In this document: positions 49,278 through 57,886 of the stretch, one piece after another
Position numbering within the stretch: position 1 is the stretch's first letter
How the letters are laid out: each line of letters starts with the position of its first letter
From: Pirellula sp.
GTDB lineage: Bacteria; Planctomycetota; Planctomycetia; Pirellulales; PNKZ01
NCBI GenBank assembly: GCA_013822735.1
Contig: PNKZ01000019.1
Span: 1-64,000, forward strand
DNA: 64,000 nt
Direction of reading: 5' to 3'
Translations under genes and position numbers: made by a program
Notes under the pieces: model-generated
Seen by the model: only the letters and a program-made list of their open reading frames with translations
Databases searched by the model: none
Told to the model about the DNA's origin: nothing

Positions 49278-50090
49278 ATGTCTGTTCACGATCACAATCG
49301 CCGTGCTTGGGATGCGTTGGTCGCGAAGAAGCAACGCTTCACGCGCCCTGCGCAAGACGAGGAACTGCACGATCCGCTCGGCACGGTCGACGGCGCCGGT
49401 TGGCTTGGCGGCAGCGTTGCGGGAAAGCGCGTGTTGTGCCTGGCATCCGGCGGCGGCAGCCAAAGCATTCTCTATGCGGCGGCCGGCGCGGAGGTGACCG
49501 TCGTCGATATCAGCCCGGCGCAGCTGGCCCTCGATCGCGAAGCGGCGGCGGAGCGCGGCTTGCAAGTTCGCACGGTGGAAGCCTCGATGGACGATCTCCA
49601 AGCTTTGCGCGAGGCTTCGTTCGACGTCGTGATCCATCCGGTGAGCACGTGCTACTTGCCCGAAGTGCGCCGCGTTTTTCAGGAAGTGGCCCGAGTCACC
49701 GTGGCCGGCGGGCTTTACATCAGCCAGCATAAGACGCCGCAGAGCTTACAGGCGGAGCAGCGCCCGAGCGGCCGGGGCTATGAGTTGGCCGAGCCTTATT
49801 ATCGCAGCGGACCGCTGCCGCCGGTTGTCGGGAGCCGGCTGCGCGAAGAAGGGACGTTGGAATTCCTGCACCGCTGGGAAGACCTCGTCGGCGGCATCTG
49901 TCGCGCCGGCTTTGTGATCGAGGATCTTTTAGAGCCGATGCACGCCAAGGCCGACGCGCCGCCGGGAGCGTTCGGCCATCGGGCCATGTTCGTCGCTCCG
50001 TACGTACGGATCAAGGCTCGCCGCTCGGGCTCGACGACCACCGGCAGCTCGCCGACGCCCACAGGTTCGCCGATTTGGATGCCGGAGTAG
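49278..50090 (+). CDS. Class I SAM-dependent methyltransferase
   Basis: The 270-residue protein starts MSVHDHNRRAWDALV, and the Rossmann core has motif I VLCLASGGGSQSILYAAAGAEVTVVDISPAQL (about 53-84), an acidic strand-2 end (VDIS) and FDVVIHPVSTCYLPEVRRVFQEVARVTVAGG (motifs II-III). The GGGSQ variant of motif I is common in a small clade of methyltransferases of unknown substrate. The C-terminus is a Ser/Thr/Pro tail. The ATG at 49278 was chosen as the first codon after a pyrimidine-rich spacer. Confidence 0.88.
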   Translation: MSVHDHNRRAWDALVAKKQRFTRPAQDEELHDPLGTVDGAGWLGGSVAGKRVLCLASGGGSQSILYAAAGAEVTVVDISPAQLALDREAAAERGLQVRTVEASMDDLQALREASFDVVIHPVSTCYLPEVRRVFQEVARVTVAGGLYISQHKTPQSLQAEQRPSGRGYELAEPYYRSGPLPPVVGSRLREEGTLEFLHRWEDLVGGICRAGFVIEDLLEPMHAKADAPPGAFGHRAMFVAPYVRIKARRSGSTTTGSSPTPTGSPIWMPE

Positions 50091-50215
50091 CAGCGTGCGC
50101 CGTCGCGGCGGTGTTCGAACGCGAATTCTCATCGCAAGAAAGTTGCTTGCTGCGGCTCGACCGCTCCATAATACGCGCATCACGCTCCAGGTCCTTTCTG
50201 TTGCCGGAACTCAGC

Positions 50216-50222
50216 AGGAGGT
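50216..50222 (+). promoter_or_regulatory. Strong Shine-Dalgarno AGGAGGT
   Basis: AGGAGGT lies three bases before the ATG at 50226 and decides that start. It is one of the few clear ribosome binding sites in the window. Confidence 0.75.
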
Positions 50223-50225
50223 TTT

Positions 50226-51065
50226 ATGTGCCGCGCCCAACGTTCGCCGCTCTTGGTCCCGTCGTTTGTTTTGTCCTTGCTCCTGATCGCCGGGCCGCAC
50301 GTCGCGAGGAGTGAAGAAGCGAAGCCGACGGAAAAGCCTGCGCCAACCGCCGCGGTCGACCTGCCCGAAGGGCGCACGATCAGCGCCGACACCGACCTTG
50401 AGAAGCGTATCCGCGCCGCGCTCGACGAGCCGGTGGAGATGCAATACCTCGACACGCAACTCGGTGACGTCGCTCGGGATCTCTCGCTTCGCTATAAGAT
50501 TCCGGTGGAATACGACTATGCATCGCTGAACGCCGCTGGCCTCAACGTAGACGGCAAAGGCGATATCACTTTGTTTAGTTTCCAGAGACGTGAAGGGTCG
50601 CTTCGTAGCGCGCTGCGTTTGCTCCTGGCAACTGCAGGCCTCACATTCGTCGTGCGCAACGACACCCTCTTGTTCACGACGAAGACGGCGGCGGAAGCGA
50701 TGACGTCGACACGCATCTACCAAGTGCATGATCTTGTGGTAATGCCGAACGACCCTACGGCCGCGCATCCGGACTTCGACACGCTTGTGGAATTGATCAC
50801 CACCACGATCTTGCCGGAGTCGTGGCGCGCCGCCGGAGGATCGGCGGGGGAAATTAAGTCGTTCCGCGGACCGGGGGTGCTGGCGCTGGTGGTCACGCAC
50901 ACCGACGCCGCGCATGAGCAGGTCGAATCGCTCCTAAAGACGCTGCGCGCCGCCCGCGAGCCGAAAGTGCAAGACCTGCAGCGGCAAGCCAAGCCTGCCG
51001 AGGACAAAGATGCAGCCGCCAAGAAGGCACGCAGCACCGGCGGCTCCGGCGGCGGCTTCTTTTAA
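50226..51065 (+). CDS. Secreted protein with secretin/TonB short N-terminal-like domain
   Basis: The 279-residue protein has a leader (about residues 1-29), then residues about 50-150 follow the STN/secretin N-domain pattern (LEKRIRAALDEPVEMQYLDTQLGDVARDLSLRYKIPVEYD, then GSLRSALRLLLATAGLTFVVRNDTLLFTTK). Residues 165-250 (IYQVHDLV, then LVELITTTI and VTHTDAAHEQVESLLKTL) look like an N1-type secretin subdomain. There is no pore domain; the tail is Lys/Ala/Gly-rich. It resembles the protein at 27492-28895 in design, and both have strong ribosome binding sites. Confidence 0.8.
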   Translation: MCRAQRSPLLVPSFVLSLLLIAGPHVARSEEAKPTEKPAPTAAVDLPEGRTISADTDLEKRIRAALDEPVEMQYLDTQLGDVARDLSLRYKIPVEYDYASLNAAGLNVDGKGDITLFSFQRREGSLRSALRLLLATAGLTFVVRNDTLLFTTKTAAEAMTSTRIYQVHDLVVMPNDPTAAHPDFDTLVELITTTILPESWRAAGGSAGEIKSFRGPGVLALVVTHTDAAHEQVESLLKTLRAAREPKVQDLQRQAKPAEDKDAAAKKARSTGGSGGGFF

Positions 51066-51160
51066 GGGGCGGCGGCCGGCCCGCTTGTCAAAGGGCGCGG
51101 CGTGCGGGAAGATAACCGGCCCGACCTTCCCGATTGCCCACCCTTCTGGAAAGCCCTGCC

Positions 51161-52009
51161 GTGCCGACGGATGAACTGCAGCAGATCGTGTGTTGTTTTG
51201 GTCAGCCGGTCGCCGGCAATCCCACGCAGTACATGATGGAGAAGGCCTTTGCACGGGCCGGGCTCGAGTGGCGCTACCTCACGCTGGAAGTGCCGCCCGA
51301 AGGGCTGGCCGACGCAGTACGCGGCTTGCGGGCCATGGGCTTCCGCGGCGGCAATCTGACCATTCCGCACAAGGTGGCGGTGATTCCGCTGTTGAATCGG
51401 CTCACGCCGGCCGCGGAGATGATGGGCGCTGTGAATTGCATGATTCGCGAAGGAAATGAACTCGTCGGTGAGAACACCGACGGCAAAGGTTTTGTGCAAT
51501 CATTGCGCGAGTTGCTCGATCCGGCCGGGAAGCGCGTCGTGTTGCTCGGTGCGGGGGGCGCGGCCCGGGCCGTCGGCATTGAAACGGCTCTGGCGGGCGC
51601 CGCGCAGTTCACAGTCGTCAATCGCAATGCCGAGCGCGGCGAGACGCTTGCCAAACTGATCCAAGATAAGACGGGCGTGCCGACGACGTTCGTGCTCTGG
51701 CAAGGCGATTACTCTCCGCCGGCCGATACCGAGGTGCTGATCAATTGCACGTCGATCGGTTTGAACGACGAGATGGGGCGCGTGCCGGTCGACTTTGCGA
51801 CCGTGGCGCCGGAATGCGTCGTGGCCGACGTCGTGTTCAATCCGGCGGAGACGTTGTTCTTGAAAGCCGCGAAGGCCCGCGGTTGCCGCGCGCTCGACGG
51901 CCTCGGCATGCTCGTCAACCAAGGCGCGATCGCGTTCAAACGCTGGACGGGCGTCGACCCGGACACGGGCGTGATGCGGGACGCGGTGGAAGAGTTCTTG
52001 GAAGCCTAA
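51161..52009 (+). CDS. aroE: Shikimate dehydrogenase with altered substrate pocket
   Basis: The 282-residue enzyme (GTG start; TTG at 51134 is an alternative) has the catalytic Lys in NLTIPHK and catalytic Asp in ENTDGKGF, the NADP-binding GAGGAARA with NRN after strand 2, and the closing LGMLVNQGAIAFKRWTG. Family members bind shikimate with two Ser in a G-x-P-x-x-H-S-x-S motif; here the segment reads GQPVAGNPTQYMMEKAF, so Asn and Thr occupy those positions. This variant appears to be a planctomycete form; the enzyme may still reduce 3-dehydroshikimate, or a related substrate. Confidence 0.88.
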   Translation: MPTDELQQIVCCFGQPVAGNPTQYMMEKAFARAGLEWRYLTLEVPPEGLADAVRGLRAMGFRGGNLTIPHKVAVIPLLNRLTPAAEMMGAVNCMIREGNELVGENTDGKGFVQSLRELLDPAGKRVVLLGAGGAARAVGIETALAGAAQFTVVNRNAERGETLAKLIQDKTGVPTTFVLWQGDYSPPADTEVLINCTSIGLNDEMGRVPVDFATVAPECVVADVVFNPAETLFLKAAKARGCRALDGLGMLVNQGAIAFKRWTGVDPDTGVMRDAVEEFLEA

Positions 52010-52087
52010 TGCCGAATGCTGAATAACTGAATGCTGAAACGGAGAGCCTTCCGATATTCAGCATCCAGCACTCCGCATTCAGCATTG
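52010..52087. repeat. Inverted pair of GAATGCTGAA-type arrays
   Basis: Left arm TGCCGAATGCTGAATAACTG... (52010-52040) and right arm ...TTCAGCATCCAGCACTCC... (52056-52087) belong to the same family as 41415-41498. The right arm supplies the final codons and TGA of aguA; the left arm directly follows the aroE stop. Confidence 0.8.
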
Positions 52088-53125
52088 TTTGGCCTGCTGC
52101 TGCGTGATGCAGTGGAAGGCGCCGAGGCCCCACACGAGTTCCACCGCGCGTTGGCCGACGACTTTGCGGTCGGGAATCAGGCGCTGGAGCGTGTCGAGCA
52201 CCACTTGGTCGGCCGGGCAATCGAACTGCGCCGCGACGACGACGCCGTTGGCGATATAGAAATTGCAGTAGCTCGCCGGAAGCCGTTGGTCGTCGCAGAA
52301 CAGCGCTCGCGGCATCGGCAGCGGCACCACCTCGAGCGGCCGGCCTTCTTCGTCTTTGGCCGTTTTGAGACGCTTCAGATTGTCTTGCAGCGGGGCGTAG
52401 TTTTCGTCCGCCGGGTCTTCTTCCACGACGCAGACGACCGTGCGCGGGCCGACGAAGCGAGCCAGTTCGTCGATGTGCCCGTCGGTGTCGTCGCCGACGA
52501 TTCCCTCGCCGAGCCAAACGACGTTCGGGGCCGCGCAGTAGTCGAGCAGATACCGCTCCATGTCGGCGCGATCGAGCGTCGGGTTGCGGTTTTCGTTAAG
52601 TAGGCATTGTTCGGTCGTGAGCACGGTGCCGCGGCCGTTGAAATCGACCGCGCCCCCTTCGAGAATGATGCCCGGCTCGAACCGACGGAATTTCAAACTC
52701 TCGTTGACGCGCTTCGGCACGACATCGTCGTGGTCGAACGGCGGATATTTGCCGCCCCACGCGTTGTAGCCCCAATCGACCATCACCGGCTCGCTGCCGG
52801 CCGGGCCGACGAGAAACATCGGCCCATGGTCGCGCATCCAAGCGTCGTTGGTCGGAATATCGTGCAGCGTGACGTTCGGCAGATGGCCGACCAATCGCTT
52901 CGCCTCGGCCATCACCTCTTCGCCGCCCGCGCAGATATGCACCGGCTCGTACGCCGAAAGCGTCGTTGCGAGTTCAGCCCAAATGCCCGGCACCGGCTCG
53001 AAATGGCCGGGCCAGCTATTGCGATTGCGCGGCCAAGAAAGCCATGTCGCGGCATGCGGCTCCCATTCGGCGGGCATGCGATAGCCCAATGCGTGCGGCG
53101 TTTGTTCGGTGCGCGATGTCGACAT
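52079..53125 (-). CDS. aguA: Agmatine deiminase
   Basis: The 348-residue enzyme hydrolyses agmatine to N-carbamoylputrescine and ammonia. Conserved motifs: TNDAWMRDHGP near 92-102, EGGAVDFNGRGTVLTTEQCLLN near 156-177, GDDTDGHIDELARFV near 212-226, and the catalytic Cys339 in GAFHCITQQ. The length and start MSTSRTEQTPHALGYRMPAEWEPH are normal. The last three residues and stop (KQC) are read from a repeat array. The gene follows aguB, so both steps of the agmatine route to putrescine are present. Confidence 0.95.
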   Translation of the reverse strand: MSTSRTEQTPHALGYRMPAEWEPHAATWLSWPRNRNSWPGHFEPVPGIWAELATTLSAYEPVHICAGGEEVMAEAKRLVGHLPNVTLHDIPTNDAWMRDHGPMFLVGPAGSEPVMVDWGYNAWGGKYPPFDHDDVVPKRVNESLKFRRFEPGIILEGGAVDFNGRGTVLTTEQCLLNENRNPTLDRADMERYLLDYCAAPNVVWLGEGIVGDDTDGHIDELARFVGPRTVVCVVEEDPADENYAPLQDNLKRLKTAKDEEGRPLEVVPLPMPRALFCDDQRLPASYCNFYIANGVVVAAQFDCPADQVVLDTLQRLIPDRKVVGQRAVELVWGLGAFHCITQQQAKQC

Positions 53126-53134
53126 GGAGGCCAG

Positions 53135-53215
53135 TTCAGGGTTCAGGGTTCAGGGTTCGAACACAACGGCGGCATGCCTCAGAGAACCCCGAACTCTGAA
53201 CCATGAACCCCGAAC
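53135..53215. repeat. Inverted pair of TTCAGGG-type arrays
   Basis: Four TTCAGGG-like units (53135-53162) face GAACCCCGAACTCTGAACC... (53184-53215) in the aguB-aguA spacer. Confidence 0.8.
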
Positions 53216-53229
53216 AAGCGGCTCCGCCG

Positions 53230-54105
53230 CTAATCGATGTATCGTTTCGTCAAATCACCGTACGCATCTACGCGGCGGTCGCGGAGAAACGGCCAGTGCG
53301 TCCGGGCCGTGTCGATGAGGCCGAGATCGCATTCCACGATCGGCGTCTCTTCGCGATCGTGCGCGGCACGATGGATCAGGTTGCCGTAAGGGTCGGCCAC
53401 GAACGAAGCGCCCCAGAATTCAATCGCCCCTTCCGTCCCCACGCGGTTCACGGCCGCGACGAACAAGCCGTTGGCGATGGCGTGGGAACGCATCATCGTT
53501 TCCCAGGCGTTGTGCTGGCTCGCGCCGTAGACGGCCTTCTCCGGCGCCTGCCAGCCGATGGCGGTCGGGTAGAACAGAATCTGCGCGCCGGTGAGGGCCG
53601 TGAGTCGAGCCGCTTCCGGGTACCATTGGTCCCAGCAAACGCAAACGCCGATCCGGCCGTAGCGCGTTTCGACCGACTTGAAGCCCAGGTCCCCCGGCGT
53701 GAAGTAAAACTTCTCGTAGAACAGCGGATCGTCGGGGATGTGCATCTTGCGATAGACGCCGGCGCTGGAGCCGTCGACGTCGAACACGACGGCCGTGTTG
53801 TGATACAAGCCCGCCGCGCGCCGTTCGAAGAACGACCCGACGACGACCACCTTGTGCTCGCGCGCCGCCGCGGCCACGGCTTCGCTCGCGGGGCCGGGAA
53901 TCGGTTCCGCATCGGCAAAGCGCGCGTGGTCTTCACTTTGGCACGGGTAGTGCCCTGGGAAAAGCTCCTGAAGGCAGACGACGTTCGCTCCGGCGGCGGC
54001 CGCCTCGCCGATGCGCTTCACCGCTTTGGCGACGTTCGGCCCCTTCTCCGCCGTGCAACTCATCTGCACTAGCGCGACGTTTACTTTACCTTCGAAAGCT
54101 TTCAT
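53230..54105 (-). CDS. aguB: N-carbamoylputrescine amidase
   Basis: A nitrilase-superfamily enzyme that cleaves N-carbamoylputrescine to putrescine, CO2 and ammonia. The 291-residue protein has the catalytic triad Glu47 (LQELF), Lys120 (YRKMHIPDD) and Cys157 (VCVCWDQWYPE), and the FYEKFYFTPGD stretch typical of AguB. The start is the ATG at 54105 with N-terminus MKAFEGKVNVALVQMSC; a longer frame to 54153 has no family support. Genomic pairing with aguA supports the function. It is divergent from bioD. Confidence 0.95.
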   Translation of the reverse strand: MKAFEGKVNVALVQMSCTAEKGPNVAKAVKRIGEAAAAGANVVCLQELFPGHYPCQSEDHARFADAEPIPGPASEAVAAAAREHKVVVVGSFFERRAAGLYHNTAVVFDVDGSSAGVYRKMHIPDDPLFYEKFYFTPGDLGFKSVETRYGRIGVCVCWDQWYPEAARLTALTGAQILFYPTAIGWQAPEKAVYGASQHNAWETMMRSHAIANGLFVAAVNRVGTEGAIEFWGASFVADPYGNLIHRAAHDREETPIVECDLGLIDTARTHWPFLRDRRVDAYGDLTKRYID

Positions 54106-54188
54106 TCCGTACTCACTACTACAATTTGGCGCGTCGCCCGTAACGACGCACAATGTTACGCTGACGCTCGCCCCTTGGAAAGGACCGT

Positions 54189-54911
54189 ATGACTACGCAC
54201 CATCTGCCCGGATTGTTCGTCACCGGCACCGACACGGGCGTCGGCAAGACGTACGTGGCGGCGATGATCGCCCGCGCGCTCAAGGCCGAGGGACGACGCG
54301 TCGGCGTCTACAAGCCGGCGGCTAGCGGCTGCGACCGTGACGCTCACGGAAATCTCACGAGCGACGACGCTCGGCAACTCTGGGAAGCCGCCGGACGGCC
54401 GGGCGACTTGGAACACGTCTGCCCGCAACGCTTCGCCGCGCCGCTCGCTCCGCACCTTGCGGCCCGCGCCGAAGGTCGCGAACTCGATTTCGATCAACTC
54501 CGCTGGGGCCTCGACTACTGGCGCCCGCGCAGCGACGTGGTGGTCGTCGAAGGGGCCGGCGGTTTGTTCTCGCCGCTGGGAGATGAAAAGCTGAATATCG
54601 ACTTAGCGTTGCCGTTCGGCTTTGCGCTCGTCGTGGTGACTGCAAACAGATTAGGTGCGATCCACGCAACGCTGGCGACTGTTATTGCTTGCAAAACCAC
54701 CTACCCGGAAATCGCGATCGCTGGTGCCGTCGTTAACGATGTGACGGTCGATGACCAAAGTGACTTAAGCCGGCTCTCCAATGCCGCAGAGCTTCGCCGG
54801 AGACTCAAATCACGAGGCGTGAAATTACTGCCGGAGGTGCGACACGGCGACCTATTGATCGCAAATGAGGTCGACTGGTTTGCGTTGGCATACAAACAAA
54901 CGCCGCGATAG
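54189..54911 (+). CDS. bioD: Dethiobiotin synthetase
   Basis: The 240-residue enzyme makes dethiobiotin from 7,8-diaminononanoate, CO2 and ATP. The P-loop is GTDTGVGKT (13-21), and VYKPAASGC and VEGAGGLFSPL are the substrate and magnesium motifs; VTANRLGAIHATLAT is the family LGCINHTLLT equivalent. Length and start are canonical. The other biotin genes are not in the window. Confidence 0.95.
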   Translation: MTTHHLPGLFVTGTDTGVGKTYVAAMIARALKAEGRRVGVYKPAASGCDRDAHGNLTSDDARQLWEAAGRPGDLEHVCPQRFAAPLAPHLAARAEGRELDFDQLRWGLDYWRPRSDVVVVEGAGGLFSPLGDEKLNIDLALPFGFALVVVTANRLGAIHATLATVIACKTTYPEIAIAGAVVNDVTVDDQSDLSRLSNAAELRRRLKSRGVKLLPEVRHGDLLIANEVDWFALAYKQTPR

Positions 54912-54942
54912 GCTTGCATGCTCCGTTCGATCGAAGCGGGCG

Positions 54943-55194
54943 TCAAGACCCGGCGCCGTTTGGCGAAACGCCTGAGAGCGGCTCGATGCGGATGATGTGC
55001 AGGAGGTCGACCTTTACCGTGCGTTCGTAGAACGGTTCTTCCGAGCTGCCGGAGAGCCCGACCGTGGCACTACGTTTGCCGACCATCAGCAGTTCCGGAT
55101 GGCGGATGTCGTAGCCGACGCCGTCGGTCATGACGACACGGAACGGTTCAAACGGCTGTTGTTTCAGCGCGGCGTGCAACTCGTCGGGTGCCAT
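54943..55194 (-). CDS. Small conserved unknown protein
   Basis: The 83-residue protein has a helix-strand start (MAPDELHAALKQQPFEPFRVVMTDGVGYDIRHPELLMVG) and a second strand pair with IIRIEPL near the end. The motif PFRVVMTDG-x-x-YDIRHPE recurs in planctomycete small proteins of unknown role; a fold like a short SH3-type or metal-independent binding domain is possible. A minus-strand AAGGAG seven bases before the ATG supports the start. Confidence 0.75.
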   Translation of the reverse strand: MAPDELHAALKQQPFEPFRVVMTDGVGYDIRHPELLMVGKRSATVGLSGSSEEPFYERTVKVDLLHIIRIEPLSGVSPNGAGS

Positions 55195-55277
55195 GAAATG
55201 ACTCCTTGAATCGGCAAAGCTCTACGAAAATTATAGCTTGTAGCCGTTCACGGAGCAAAATCGCAGCAATCGCGATC

Positions 55278-57473
55278 CTACACCGTCGCGGCAATCGCCG
55301 CTTGGGTCGATTTCTCCATCCGGCTCTCGGCTTGCGACGTGTCGATGGCGAGTTGCATCGTCACCGACCAGCGACCTGCGGCGTCGCCGACGACGTGCCA
55401 GTGCGGCATGACGACGATCGATTGGTGCACGAGTTCGAAGCCCCCTTCCGATTGCGAGACGCTCTCGATAGGGAAGGTCCAAATGCTGCTCGGCTCGGAG
55501 ATGCGCAGGCCGACGTCGATGCCGAGCCATTCGTCGACAAGGTTCACGCCGCGCACGCCGGCCAAGTCGAGCTTGCTGCCCAAGTGCCCGAGGCGGTTGT
55601 GTCGACCATCGTGGAAGTAGCGATCGTCGCAGCCTGAGGGGAGGCCGGCCACGTTGAACTCGACGCCGAAGTGAAACGACCGACCCGGCGGTAGGCCTTC
55701 GATCATGTAGGCGACGTCGATCACGCCGCTGCCGGCTTCCATGGTGAAGCCTTTGGTGATCTTCAGCGGCACGCCCCAGGCGTTGCCGTCGCGCGAGAGG
55801 CGAGCTTGGATACGATGCGGATTGCGCAGCAGCTTGGCCTCGTAGCCGAGGTTCAAGAAGTCGCCCCGTTCCATCGCTTCGTTGGCTGCCGCCATGGCGA
55901 GCGTCGCGTCGTCGTCGAAGAAGTGATCCTGCATCGCCTTGCGTTGGTAGGCATCGTAGCGGATCTGCTTGTCGAGGTCGGGCTGTTTGAAAATGACCTG
56001 CGAATGGATGCTCTTGGCCCCTTCGAGCTTCGAGCCGGTGCCGGCCAGCACCTTGCGATGGTACGCTTCCGGCCGACGGGCGAGCGTCGAGAGGAGGTTC
56101 TGGCAGATGCTGCGGACGTCGAGTTCGTAGAGCGAGCCGCCGCGATGGGGCGAGATCAACGCCGCGAGTTTGTCGTTGGCGAGGTAAATCTCTTGGCGGG
56201 CGTCGCAATTGAAATCACCGTGCGCCGCTTCGATCCACGGCTCGCCCCGTTGGGCCGGGCTGCCCGCGACCGCCTTGTGCAGTAAGTTGTCGGCGGCGAT
56301 CAGGTGCGTATAGATCGCATTGCGCAGGTGCGGCAAGTAAATACCGCCGAACGCTCCGTGCCAGTAGGCGCAATTGCATTGGCCTCGATAGAGTTCGGTG
56401 CGGGCCTGCTCTAAGAGTTCGCGGTCGAGCCCGTCGGCGAAGGCTTCTTCCAGCCTGCTGCTGATCATCATCATCCGGGAGTACATTTCGTCGGTTTCCG
56501 GGTACTTCACTTTGAAGTTGCGCCAGAAGCCGCCGCGGATAAATTGCTTGATCTGCGGCCAGTGCGGGTCCTTCTCCATCTCGTTGGAGAGTTGTTCGTA
56601 TTCGAGCAGCCGCTCGGTGGGGAGAACCCATTCGGTCATTTCGCGGTAGCTGGCATCGGGCAGGTACGCCTTGCCGAGCGGCGGCACGGCGTCGATGGCT
56701 TCGCCGAGCGTCGTGGTGTGCAGCCACGAGGCGTTCTCGACGAGTTGGTCGAAGAACCGGCGGAGCCAGCCGTCGGTATAAACGTGGCGGTAGGTATCGG
56801 GCCAAGTGCCGAACTTCTCGCCGTCGTCGCCGAACACCACTACCGCGCCGGGATGCTCGGCGGCAATGCTGCGCAGGTAGTCGATCGATTCGTGCGGCTG
56901 GCTGAACGGAATGAGATAGCGCAACCGCTCGCTGCCGGGAAACACGGCGAGGATGCGGCCGTCGTCTTCCGTCACGTACGAGCCGTGCAGTTGGTGCGGC
57001 AGCAGGCCGGCGTTCTTGAAGTGGAAGTCGTCGAGCACCGTGTACTCGATGCCCGCGGCGGCGATCTCGCTCACGAGAGATTGTTCCCAAACGCGCTCCG
57101 GCATCCACATGCCGCGCACTTTGCAGCCCAAGCGGCGCTCGAGCCAGGCGGTGTAGGTGCGAATTTGGCCGATGCGATCGCGGCGCGGAATCATCGGCAG
57201 GATGGCTTCATAGAACGCCCCGCCGACGATCTCGATGCTCCCCGCGGCCGCGAACTCGGCGAGCCGGTCGAGGTACTCGGGATGCTTCACGGCGAGCCAT
57301 TCCATCAAGCAGCCGCTCGTGTGGAGCGAAAGCTTCAGCTTGCCGGCGTAGTCGGCGAAGACGTCGAGGAACGGTTTGTAACTCTCTTGATAGGCCTGCT
57401 CGATCACCGCATCGAAGTTTCCCACCGGCTGATGATTGTGCAAAACGAGCGCGAGACGGATGGAACTCGACAT
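55278..57473 (-). CDS. GH57 alpha-glucan enzyme with C-terminal DUF1926 domain
   Basis: The 731-residue protein is of the 4-alpha-glucanotransferase/alpha-amylase GH57 type. The opening LALVLHNHQPVGNF has the His-x-His-Gln-Pro motif (12-16); GGAFYEAILPMIP (85-97), the nucleophile Glu127 in GMWMPERVWE, and the acid Asp in FGDDGEKFG (215-223) match the conserved GH57 regions. The C-terminal 300 residues are the beta-rich DUF1926/all-beta domain. It likely acts on glycogen or maltodextrin in the cytoplasm, since no leader is visible. Confidence 0.92.
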   Translation of the reverse strand: MSSSIRLALVLHNHQPVGNFDAVIEQAYQESYKPFLDVFADYAGKLKLSLHTSGCLMEWLAVKHPEYLDRLAEFAAAGSIEIVGGAFYEAILPMIPRRDRIGQIRTYTAWLERRLGCKVRGMWMPERVWEQSLVSEIAAAGIEYTVLDDFHFKNAGLLPHQLHGSYVTEDDGRILAVFPGSERLRYLIPFSQPHESIDYLRSIAAEHPGAVVVFGDDGEKFGTWPDTYRHVYTDGWLRRFFDQLVENASWLHTTTLGEAIDAVPPLGKAYLPDASYREMTEWVLPTERLLEYEQLSNEMEKDPHWPQIKQFIRGGFWRNFKVKYPETDEMYSRMMMISSRLEEAFADGLDRELLEQARTELYRGQCNCAYWHGAFGGIYLPHLRNAIYTHLIAADNLLHKAVAGSPAQRGEPWIEAAHGDFNCDARQEIYLANDKLAALISPHRGGSLYELDVRSICQNLLSTLARRPEAYHRKVLAGTGSKLEGAKSIHSQVIFKQPDLDKQIRYDAYQRKAMQDHFFDDDATLAMAAANEAMERGDFLNLGYEAKLLRNPHRIQARLSRDGNAWGVPLKITKGFTMEAGSGVIDVAYMIEGLPPGRSFHFGVEFNVAGLPSGCDDRYFHDGRHNRLGHLGSKLDLAGVRGVNLVDEWLGIDVGLRISEPSSIWTFPIESVSQSEGGFELVHQSIVVMPHWHVVGDAAGRWSVTMQLAIDTSQAESRMEKSTQAAIAATV

Positions 57474-57822
57474 GGCGAACTTTCAGAGCGGGGTAAACTT
57501 GGATCGGCGTCGATGTGTGACGGGGCGACGGGCAGGTTCGGCCGGTGGTTCTGTTTTACGAGAGATTTCGCTGCAAAACTTGCGCCGACTCGGGCTTAGG
57601 CACGAGGTCGCGACGTTCCGATCGACCGGAGCGGTGCTTGGCGACAGCCGGGCTTGTTCCTCATTATCGGAAGTTTTTGCCGGCGGCATGCGGCACGCCG
57701 GCGACGGATTCTCAAGTCGACGACGTCAGCACTGCCGGCGCTTCAGCCGACCGATCGATTCTACCGCAAGTCACGATACGTCAACTACTGCAATGGTTCT
57801 GTCGGGGATGAACCGCGCTGTA
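57474..57822. other. 349-base spacer between GH57 gene and palindrome
   Basis: No frame, RNA fold or promoter convinces me; the GH57 promoter should lie here, on the minus strand. Confidence 0.4.
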
Positions 57823-57886
57823 GGGAACGCCCTCCGTGGCGTTCCGCGCGTCGGTGTCCGGACGGAACGCCACGGAGGGCGTTCCC
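57823..57886. repeat. 24-base perfect inverted repeat next to galT stop
   Basis: GGGAACGCCCTCCGTGGCG plus TTCCG (57823-57846) and its exact reverse complement (57863-57886) are separated by 16 bases and abut the galT stop codon. The hairpin can act as a terminator, but lacks a T-run. Confidence 0.85.
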
